In this document: one piece after another, positions 1 to 5,022 of the stretch | Layout of the letters: each line of letters opens with the position of its first letter | Position numbering within the stretch: position 1 is the first letter of the stretch | From: Omnitrophica bacterium GWA2_52_8 | Lineage (GTDB): Bacteria; Omnitrophota; Omnitrophia; Omnitrophales; Aquincolibacteriaceae | Assembly (NCBI GenBank): GCA_001804025.1 | Contig: MHFC01000097.1 | Location: 1-7,765, forward strand | Length of the DNA stretch: 7,765 bases | Reading direction: 5' to 3' | Notes under the pieces: generated by a model | What the model saw: only the letters and a program-made list of their open reading frames with translations | Told to the model about the DNA's origin: nothing | Databases searched by the model: none | Position numbers and translations under genes: made by a program

Positions 1-104
1 AGCCTCAGGCTGAGGCGGGCAGCCACAATTTCGAAGATCTCCGATAAAACCCTTCGGATGACAAGAGGCAAGAACTGGATTCGTGGTAGGCGCTCGGCCG
101 GAAC
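1..104. other. Non-coding sequence downstream of nth
   Basis: No gene is supported here. The left edge carries a short perfect hairpin at 2-16 (GCCTCA/TGAGGC arms, GGC loop), which resembles the GC-rich repeat debris found elsewhere in the window. No T-tract follows a stem on the minus strand, so I do not call a terminator for nth. Confidence 0.4.
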
Positions 105-755
105 TCACCTCTTTCCCGCAGAAGGACACAAAACCCTGATCTCACACGACGGACAATCGGGACGGCGGGCCACGCAGCGGGCGCGCCCGTGGTGAATCAT
201 GCGGTGGGAATATTCGGTCCATTCCTTTTGCGGAATCAGCTTCATCAGCTCATATTCGATTTTTACCGGATCTTTTTCAGCCGTCAGACCGAGCAGGCGG
301 TTGATGCGGATCATATGCGTATCCACGGTCAACCCGGGCACCCCGAAGGCATTGCCCAAAATAACATTCGCCGTCTTGCGCCCCGCACCGGGCAGCGTCA
401 CCAAGTCCGCCATGTTATCCGGCACCCGGCCGTGAAACTGTTCCCTGACCTTCTTCGCGGCCGCCAGAATATTCCTGGCCTTGTTCTTGTAAAAGCCCGT
501 CGAGCGGATCATTTCCTGAAACTCCGCAAGGTCCGCGCGGGCATAGTCCCCGACCGTGCGGTACTTTTTAAAAAGCGCGGGTGTCACCATGTTCACGCGT
601 TTGTCGGTGCACTGTGCCGACAATACGGTCGCGACATAAAGCTCCCAGGGGTTGGAGAACGTAAGCGCGCATTTCGCATCCGGATACGCTTTTTTCAGCG
701 CGGCTATAATTTTTTGCGCACGGATTTTTTTCTTTTCGAAAGATTCTTTGGGCAT
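105..755 (-). CDS. nth: Endonuclease III (DNA glycosylase/AP lyase)
   Basis: This is the base-excision-repair glycosylase that removes oxidised pyrimidines and cleaves the strand at abasic sites. The 216-residue protein is close to the usual length (about 211 in E. coli). The helix-hairpin-helix reads LPGAGRKTAN at residues 121-130. Lys127 matches the catalytic lysine and Asp145, in TVDTH, matches the catalytic aspartate; their 18-residue spacing equals that of E. coli K120/D138. The C-terminal 4Fe-4S loop is intact as Cys194-x6-Cys201-x2-Cys204-x5-Cys210. The ATG at 755-753 gives the expected N-terminus, although only a weak GGA lies upstream, at long spacing. The gene is divergent from ruvB and separated from it by repeat-rich DNA. 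All key residues are present, so an active enzyme is expected. Confidence 0.96.
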   Translation of the reverse strand: MPKESFEKKKIRAQKIIAALKKAYPDAKCALTFSNPWELYVATVLSAQCTDKRVNMVTPALFKKYRTVGDYARADLAEFQEMIRSTGFYKNKARNILAAAKKVREQFHGRVPDNMADLVTLPGAGRKTANVILGNAFGVPGLTVDTHMIRINRLLGLTAEKDPVKIEYELMKLIPQKEWTEYSHRMIHHGRARCVARRPDCPSCEIRVLCPSAGKR

Positions 756-792
756 ATTTGATTATGTTTCCAAAACAAAGACCTCTTTTTTT

Positions 793-917
793 ATTCCCTC
801 TCCGCTGAAGGACGGGACGCAAGAAGGGTAGGATGAGGGATACTGCAATATTGTTTGTGAAATCAGCCTGATTTGCTTCCCCTCACCCTAGCCCTCTCCC
901 GGCGGGAGAGGGGGAAA
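793..917. repeat. Inverted-repeat module 1 (hairpin repeat, unoccupied)
   Basis: A left arm at 793-840 begins ATTCCCTCTCC and ends GGATGAGGGA. After an AT-richer spacer (841-875), a right arm at 876-917 begins CTTCCCCTCACCCTAG and ends GGGAGAGGGGGAA. The outer ends are complementary (TTCCCTCTCC with GGAGAGGG-GGAA), and the inner ends are too (ATGAGGGA with TCCCCTCA). The unit could therefore fold into one long imperfect hairpin. The right arm also has its own small palindrome, CCCTCTCCCGGCGGGAGAGGG. It is closely related to the module at 935-1274 and contains no coding potential. It looks like a MITE-like intergenic repeat. Confidence 0.7.
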
Positions 918-934
918 GAGGTCTGCCCATTACC

Positions 935-1274
935 ATTCCCTTCTCCCTGTCCGCCGAAGGACGGATCCGCCAACGCTGTTTGGCGGACGGGATGCAAGAA
1001 GGTGAGGATGAGGGGTCGAATATTTTTTAATTAGCATAAGGCTGCTTCCCCTCACCCTAGTCCGGTTGTCTCATCGATTAGGTGAATCGATGAGACAACC
1101 GCTTTGGACGCATGGGGTTGCATCCAAAGTTTTGCGCCCGCGTTTAACAGGGCGCAAAAGACAACCCCTGGGGTACAAATGGAAAAGTCCATTTGCACCC
1201 CAGCCTCATTCGAGGGCATTTCTCATTGGCGATGAGAAATGCGGGCTAGCCCTCTCCCGGCGGGAGAGGGAAAT
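935..1274. repeat. Inverted-repeat module 2, interrupted by hairpin element
   Basis: This is a second copy of the 793-917 module. The left arm is 935-1015, the AT-rich spacer is 1016-1044, and the right arm is split into 1045-1060 and 1250-1274. Joining the two right-arm pieces recreates the 37 bases of 876-912 exactly. The gap is the 185-bp element plus one duplicated CTAG. Compared with module 1, the left arm carries about 26 extra bases (roughly 965-990) that form a TCCGCCAA/TTGGCGGA hairpin and are bounded by GGACGG direct repeats. This suggests a further, smaller insertion or duplication. Confidence 0.7.
1061..1245 (+). mobile_element. 185-bp multi-hairpin element, copy 1
   Basis: This is a non-coding element flanked by a perfect 4-bp target duplication, CTAG at 1057-1060 and 1246-1249. 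The strand given is an arbitrary reference orientation. It consists of consecutive stems: H1 1064-1100 (16-bp perfect arms, loop AGGTG), H2 1102-1129, H3 1130-1159 (10-bp perfect arms), H4 1168-1203 (16-bp arms, one mismatch), a 4-bp stem at 1204-1215, and H5 1216-1242 (11-bp perfect arms). Only 1160-1167 is a long unpaired linker, and its CAACCCC part complements GGGGTTG at the tip of H2. Terminal inverted repeats are weak: TCCGG at one end and CCCGC at the other, read inward. No transposase is encoded. YTAR-type 4-bp duplications are known for the IS5 subgroup of the IS5 family, so mobilisation in trans by such a transposase is possible but not shown. Confidence 0.85.
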
Positions 1275-1409
1275 AACAGCTCACAAATATGAAAAAACTT
1301 TTGAATGATTACTTAGGGCATCGTCCAGATTGAATTACGGGTTGTTCATTTCAATCGGTCCTTAGTTCCGGGGCTTGCGGAACCAACAAAGTCGTAAGGA
1401 AAATCATCG
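1271..1409 (+). promoter_or_regulatory. ruvB leader region with ribosome binding site
   Basis: This stretch between the repeat module and ruvB is AT-richer than its surroundings and presumably holds the ruvB promoter. I see no convincing -35/-10 pair. A short hairpin at 1365-1383 has arms GTTCCG/CGGAAC. A clear Shine-Dalgarno AAGGA at 1396-1400 sits nine bases before the ATG at 1410 and supports that start. Confidence 0.55.
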
Positions 1410-2438
1410 ATGGAAAATCAGCGGATCATCAGCCGTGAAAAACGCGAAGGGGATGAGGAGTTGGAGGTTTCGCTCCGGCCCCAATCGCTGCGGGATTTTA
1501 TCGGCCAGAAAAAACTCAAAGAAAAACTCGGGATTTTTATCGAGGCGGCGCGCCGCCGCAGCGAGCCGCTGGATCACGCGCTTTTCTTCGGGCCTCCGGG
1601 GTTGGGTAAAACGACACTTGCCTATATTCTTGCCAAAGAAATGAATGCGAACATCAAAACCACCTCCGGGCCCGTATTGGAACGTCCCGGAGACCTGGCG
1701 GGCGTTCTGACCAACCTTGAAGAAGGGGACGTCCTGTTCATCGATGAAATTCACCGCATTTCACATCTCGTCGAAGAGTATTTGTATCCGGCCATGGAAG
1801 ATTATTGCATTGATATCATGATTGATAAGGGTCCGAATGCCCGGTCGGTAAAAATTGAAATCCCTCATTTTACGCTGGTCGGAGCAACGACGCGCAGCGG
1901 ACTTCTTTCGTCGCCGCTGCGGTCGCGGTTCGGGATCGTAGAACATCTCAATTATTACGAGGACGAAGACCTCGCGGCCATTGTCCGGCGTGCCGGAAAA
2001 ATCCTGAAAGTTGAGATGGACGCCGCGGGCGAAAAGGAAATTGCCCGCCGGTCGCGGGCGACGCCGAGAATCGCAAACCGCCTGCTCAAACGCGTCCGTG
2101 ATTTTGCCGAGGTCCGTGCCGACGGCCGGATTACGGTCACGGTCGCAGATGAAGCCCTGCGGCTGCTCGAAGTTGACGGCGAGGGGCTTGACCGGATGGA
2201 CAAAAAGGTCCTCGAATACATGATGAACCATTGCCAGGGCGGGCCCGTCGGGGCCAACACCCTGGCGATCGGAGTCGGTGAAGACGTTGAGACCCTCGAG
2301 GAAATTTATGAACCGTATCTGATCCAGCGCGGTTTTTTAAGGCGGACGCCTTCCGGGCGCGTCGTGACCAAGCGCTGTTATGAGCATTTTGGGAAACCGG
2401 TGCCTGTCTCAAAAATCGAGACACCGGAGTTTTTGTGA
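1410..2438 (+). CDS. ruvB: Holliday junction branch migration helicase RuvB
   Basis: RuvB is the AAA+ motor that, with RuvA, drives branch migration of Holliday junctions. The 342-residue length is typical. Walker A is GPPGLGKTT at residues 61-69 (Lys67) and Walker B is VLFIDEIH at 108-115. Sensor 1 is GATT at 158-161, the SPLRSRFG arginine finger is Arg171, and the sensor-2 arginine is in [10 protein letters not shown] at 218-227. The C-terminal winged-helix part includes [10 protein letters not shown] at 277-286. AAGGA nine bases upstream supports the start. No ruvA or ruvC is adjacent in the window on the left; nth and repeats lie there instead. The last codons overlap a terminator-like hairpin. 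All catalytic residues are present, so the identification is secure. Confidence 0.98.
   Translation: MENQRIISREKREGDEELEVSLRPQSLRDFIGQKKLKEKLGIFIEAARRRSEPLDHALFFGPPGLGKTTLAYILAKEMNANIKTTSGPVLERPGDLAGVLTNLEEGDVLFIDEIHRISHLVEEYLYPAMEDYCIDIMIDKGPNARSVKIEIPHFTLVGATTRSGLLSSPLRSRFGIVEHLNYYEDEDLAAIVRRAGKILKVEMDAAGEKEIARRSRATPRIANRLLKRVRDFAEVRADGRITVTVADEALRLLEVDGEGLDRMDKKVLEYMMNHCQGGPVGANTLAIGVGEDVETLEEIYEPYLIQRGFLRRTPSGRVVTKRCYEHFGKPVPVSKIETPEFL
2397..2434 (+). terminator. Terminator-like hairpin in the ruvB 3' end
   Basis: The arms are CCGG (2397-2400) plus TGTCTC (2405-2410), paired with GAGACA (2418-2423) plus CCGG (2424-2427). A 4-base bulge and a 7-base loop remain, and AGTTTTT follows. The geometry resembles an intrinsic terminator that overlaps the last ruvB codons and the stop. 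The T-tract is only five bases long, so termination may be partial. Confidence 0.5.
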
Positions 2439-2526
2439 CCGGCCCAGACCTCCCCGATTCGAGTCTGGATTGACCCCGATGTTGTCCCGGTCTTTGCGGT
2501 AAGTTGAAGCTCCCGCTTAAAGTTCA

Positions 2527-2556
2527 TTGCCACGCAAATTTAGATTGTGTTATCAT
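2527..2556 (+). promoter_or_regulatory. Predicted sigma70-type promoter before DUF2905/cdaA genes
   Basis: TTGCCA at 2527-2532 and TATCAT at 2551-2556 are spaced by 18 bases. A TG dinucleotide one base upstream of the -10 box makes it an extended -10. Transcription would begin near 2563, shortly before the DUF2905 start. It follows the ruvB terminator-like hairpin, so it would separate the downstream cdaA-cdaR run from ruvB. This is a prediction from sequence only. Confidence 0.55.
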
Positions 2557-2746
2557 CACGCATGATCCGGCATGAGGCAGGCTGAAATGCAGGAAATGGG
2601 GAAGGGACTGGTCTTTTTCGGCGGTGTTTTGATGCTCTGCGGAGCGGTGATGCTTCTTGCGCCAAAAATCCCGGGTATCGGAAAATTGCCCGGGGATTTT
2701 TATATCCGGAAAAACACCATGACGTTTTATCCGCCTGCGCAGAAGA

Positions 2747-2764
2747 CCCCGTGCATGCACGGGG
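2747..2764. repeat. 18-bp perfect palindrome in the outer insert
   Basis: CCCCGTGCATGCACGGGG is a perfect inverted repeat with no spacer. It lies near the left end of the outer insert, ten bases before the CTAA target of the hairpin element. It could be part of a terminal hairpin of the outer element or a protein-binding site. Its role is not evident. Confidence 0.6.
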
Positions 2765-2777
2765 ATGAATGCGCTAA

Positions 2778-2962
2778 CTCGCATTTCTCATCACCCATGA
2801 GAAATGCCCTCGCGGAGGCTGTGGTGCAAATGGGCTTTTTCATTTGTACCCCAGGGGTTGTCTTTTGCGCCCTGTTAAAACGCGGGCGCAAAACTTTGGA
2901 TGCAACCCCATGCGTCCAAAGCGGTTTTCTTATCGATTCACCTAATCGATAAGAAAACCGGA
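2778..2962 (-). mobile_element. 185-bp multi-hairpin element, copy 2 (inverted)
   Basis: This is the reverse complement of the element at 1061-1245: the same 185-bp length, about 12 substitutions and two balancing single-base indels. It is flanked by its own perfect 4-bp duplication, CTAA at 2774-2777 and 2963-2966. All five hairpins are kept: H5 2781-2807, H4 about 2818-2853, H3, H2, and H1 2923-2959 with perfect 16-bp arms. The two base-pair differences in H1 relative to copy 1 are both compensated. It sits within the larger insert that breaks the DUF2905 gene, so it probably arrived after the outer insert. It encodes no protein of its own. Confidence 0.85.
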
Positions 2963-3237
2963 CTAAGCCTTCTGCTTCGGACGAGCCGCCACAAATCTTG
3001 GCGAGCCTCGCCGTGATGTTTGGCGGGATGTCACCTCTGGCGGGTGCGCAGGACGGACCTCGCCGAAGCCCGGACGGGCGAAGGCGGGTTTCAAGGTACC
3101 GCGGCATGTCCGCGCGGGGCTCCATTTCCCCCTGGCGACCTGTTTGCTGCTGAGCCTGCTGCTGACGGTTTTGTTGAACCTTTTTGGAAGAAAATAAATA
3201 ACGGCCGGCCGGAAGAACCAAGGATGAAGGACCGCTT

Positions 3238-4050
3238 ATGTTGAACCTTTTATTTGTGATTTGGCGCCCGATCCTCGAGATCCTTTTCATCTGGATTCTG
3301 GTTTACAATCTCATCCGTTTTTTTCAAGGCACCCGCGCCCTCAACGTGCTGATGGGGCTGATCGTCCTTGCGATTATCTTCAATATTGCGAAGCTCCTGG
3401 AACTGCATACGATCAACTGGGTTTTGACGAAACTCTTCGCGGTCGGTGTCGTGGCCTTTTTGATTATTTTCCAGCCGGAACTGCGGCGCGGCCTCGCGCG
3501 TATCGGCCAGAACACATTCCTCGGGGGGTTTCTTAAAAAAGGTGGCACCGTCGACGAACTTGTCCAGGCCTGCGAATATTTGTCGCGCAATCATATTGGA
3601 GCCATTATCGCGATTGAGCGCGACATGGGGCTTAAAAATTTTATCGAAAGCGGCATTCCGCTTGACTCCAAAGTCAGCGCCGAACTTCTCATCACACTTT
3701 TTACGCCGAATACGCCGACCCATGACGGCGGCGTCATTCTTCAGGGGGGGCGGGTTGCCGCGTGCGGTTCTCTTTTTCCCCTGAGTCAAAATATGGACCT
3801 CGCGCGCTCGCTTGGAACACGCCACCGGGCGGCCATTGGGCTGACCGAAGAGACCGATGCGGTCTGCATTGTGGTGTCGGAAGAACGGGGCACTATTTCC
3901 GTGGCGGTTTACGGGAAATTAACGCGCGATTTGGACGGTGAAGGCCTGCGGCGCGTCCTGGTCAGCCTGTTTAAATCCGCGGAAACGAAGCAGACCATCA
4001 AGGAATTTCTCGAGCGCAACTGGCGCAGTTTTCAGGGTGAAAAACCATGA
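3238..4050 (+). CDS. cdaA: Diadenylate cyclase CdaA (c-di-AMP synthase)
   Basis: CdaA condenses two ATP into cyclic di-AMP, a second messenger for potassium and osmotic balance and envelope homeostasis. Three N-terminal membrane segments span about residues 4-28, 35-53 and 62-78, followed by the typical FQPELRRGLARIG linker (78-90). The cytoplasmic DAC domain has GAIIAIER (121-128), the metal/ATP motif HDGG (162-165) and GTRHRAAIG (193-201). The usual DGA motif reads DGG here, a mild change that leaves the aspartate and RHR intact. The 270-residue length is normal for CdaA. AAGGA at 3227-3231, six bases upstream, supports the ATG. The gene starts 40 bases after the broken DUF2905 gene and overlaps cdaR by four bases, the conserved partner arrangement. 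Its likely upstream promoter now lies across the composite insert. Confidence 0.95.
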   Translation: MLNLLFVIWRPILEILFIWILVYNLIRFFQGTRALNVLMGLIVLAIIFNIAKLLELHTINWVLTKLFAVGVVAFLIIFQPELRRGLARIGQNTFLGGFLKKGGTVDELVQACEYLSRNHIGAIIAIERDMGLKNFIESGIPLDSKVSAELLITLFTPNTPTHDGGVILQGGRVAACGSLFPLSQNMDLARSLGTRHRAAIGLTEETDAVCIVVSEERGTISVAVYGKLTRDLDGEGLRRVLVSLFKSAETKQTIKEFLERNWRSFQGEKP

Positions 4051-4976
4051 TAGCCTGGCTCAGCCGCAACTGGCTTCTGAAATTCATCGCTCTTTGTCTC
4101 GCCGTCGGGCTCTGGTATTACGCTGTGGGTGAGGAAGACATTGAAGTCACGCGTACTGTTCCGCTCGAATTGGCCGTCAAAAATCCGCAAATGAGCATTT
4201 TAAAAGCTTCAACCGATATGGTTCAGATCACGCTTGCGGCACCGAGGGCGCTTCTTTCCGAATTAACTTCGGAGGAAATTCGTGCTGCGCATGAAATCGG
4301 GGCTGAAGCCAAGACGGCTGGGGATTATTCGTTCCGTCTTGAGCCGAGGGAAATTATCATTCCGAACGTTCAGATTCGCGTCGTCAGCATACAGCCCGAA
4401 GTCATTCAGGTAGTGCTGGACGAACTGATTGCCAAGAAGCTAAGGGTGGAACCGGATTTTGCCGGCGAGCCGGCCCTTGGGTATACCGTGGTGCAAAATG
4501 AAATTCAAATTGACCCGACCGCCATTCTTGTCGAAGGCCCCAAGAGCCAGTTGGAAAAACAGGAAAGCGTCAAAACGGACCCGATTGATCTTGTCGGGCG
4601 TATTCGCTCCCTCAGAAGAACGATGTCCCTCAGACTTCCGGCGAACCTTAAACCGCTCACCGAAACCATGATTGATATCTATGTGCCGATTCATGAAGAA
4701 TTTGAAGAACGGTTTTTTGATCAGGTCCCTTTGAAAATCATGGCCCCGGTCGATGGCGCGCATCCTATTAAAATCGCGCAAAGCAGCATCTCGTTTACGC
4801 TCAAGGGTTCTAAAGGTCAGATGGAAAAACTATCCGCGGAAACCATGCTTGCCTATATCGAAACGGCCGCACTGGAACCGGGTGAACACAAAGTTCCGGT
4901 CCGGCTGGTGCTGCCTGAAGATGTTTTTCTCAAGGAAGGCACCGAATTGACCGCTGATATTGAAGTTAAAAAATAA
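4047..4976 (+). CDS. cdaR: CdaR/YbbR-domain membrane protein, regulator of CdaA
   Basis: This is a YbbR-family protein, expected to be anchored in the membrane with extracytoplasmic YbbR domains and to modulate CdaA. The N-terminus reads SRNWLLKFIALCLAVGLWYYAV (about 6-27), the characteristic YbbR anchor. Roughly three YbbR-like repeats follow (about 33-125, 130-215 and 220-308), each of beta-rich VxLxxxN/P-type sequence. The length of 309 residues is shorter than four-repeat Firmicute versions. The start ATG overlaps the cdaA stop (ATGA), and GGTGA at 4036-4040 provides a ribosome binding site, so the two are translationally coupled. No glmM follows, unlike the Firmicute cdaA-cdaR-glmM order; pdxJ comes next. 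Family assignment is firm; regulation of CdaA is inferred from the conserved pairing. Confidence 0.9.
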   Translation: MIAWLSRNWLLKFIALCLAVGLWYYAVGEEDIEVTRTVPLELAVKNPQMSILKASTDMVQITLAAPRALLSELTSEEIRAAHEIGAEAKTAGDYSFRLEPREIIIPNVQIRVVSIQPEVIQVVLDELIAKKLRVEPDFAGEPALGYTVVQNEIQIDPTAILVEGPKSQLEKQESVKTDPIDLVGRIRSLRRTMSLRLPANLKPLTETMIDIYVPIHEEFEERFFDQVPLKIMAPVDGAHPIKIAQSSISFTLKGSKGQMEKLSAETMLAYIETAALEPGEHKVPVRLVLPEDVFLKEGTELTADIEVKK

Positions 4977-5022
4977 ATCCGCCGGCTGTTTCGCCGCACC
5001 GCATAATATCCAAATTTAAAAT

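Larger units (their letters stand above)
2731..3125. mobile_element. Composite insert inside the DUF2905 gene
   Basis: These 395 bases interrupt the DUF2905 reading frame. The boundary is uncertain by two bases because AT precedes both junctions. The insert is nested: a 185-bp hairpin element with its CTAA duplication sits inside. Removing that leaves about 206 bp of GC-rich, hairpin-rich DNA (2731-2777 plus 2967-3125) with no recognisable gene. The outer part includes the palindrome at 2747-2764, a CGCGG/CCGCG stem near 3100-3115, and TGTTTGGCGG, which is shared with the repeat near 978-987. A target duplication longer than 2 bp is not visible for the outer insert, so its class is unknown. 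Confidence 0.7.
2587..3197 (+). pseudogene. DUF2905 small membrane protein gene, disrupted by insertion
   Basis: The two ends match one short DUF2905-type protein. The 5' part (2587-2730) encodes a first membrane segment (LVFFGGVLMLCGAVMLLAP) followed by PGIGKLPGDFYIRKNTMTFY. The 3' part (3126-3197) encodes FPLATCLLLSLLLTVLLNLFGRK and a stop. In intact members the FYFPLAT junction is continuous. Here 395 bases (2731-3125) separate Y from F, and because 395 is not a multiple of three the halves are out of frame. Without the insert the product would be about 71 residues with two membrane segments. As it stands, translation runs into the insert and stops at 2950-2952. The ATG at 2587 has GAGG nine bases upstream; an in-frame ATG at 2572 is possible but less well placed. 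The family's function is not known to me. The second half is undecayed, which suggests a recent insertion. Confidence 0.85.

Noticed and set aside
1061..1245. CRISPR array or crRNA-like repeat unit
   Set aside because: The five hairpins differ in sequence and are not regularly spaced direct repeats. No cas gene is near.
1066..1308. Open frame over the element (80 codons), with a similar translation in copy 2 on the minus strand (RLGES...PLWTHGVASKVLRPR)
   Set aside because: The shared peptide only reflects shared DNA. A single-base indel in the H3 loop shifts the frame between copies, there is no ribosome binding site, and the sequence is explained by hairpins.
1404..1754. Minus-strand open frame inside ruvB, and similar shadows inside nth, cdaA, pdxJ, nnrD and hppA
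   Set aside because: They lie opposite or out of frame with well-identified genes, lack recognisable domains, and arise from GC-rich codon use.
2572..2952. A 126-residue protein reading from DUF2905 into the insert
   Set aside because: Only the first 48 or so residues (from the ATG at 2587) belong to the family. The rest is translation of the insert, and the true C-terminus is found at 3126-3197.
2731..3125. Intron, intein or translational bypass element restoring the DUF2905 product
   Set aside because: The insert is 395 bp, not a multiple of three, with in-frame stops, so it is not an intein. I see no group I or II core. Nearly half of it is a copy of an element that also lies between genes with its own target duplication, which fits transposition better.
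3020..3244. 74-codon open frame ending at the cdaA start
   Set aside because: It begins in the insert and crosses the DUF2905 3' half in the wrong frame. The FPLATCLLL frame is the meaningful one.
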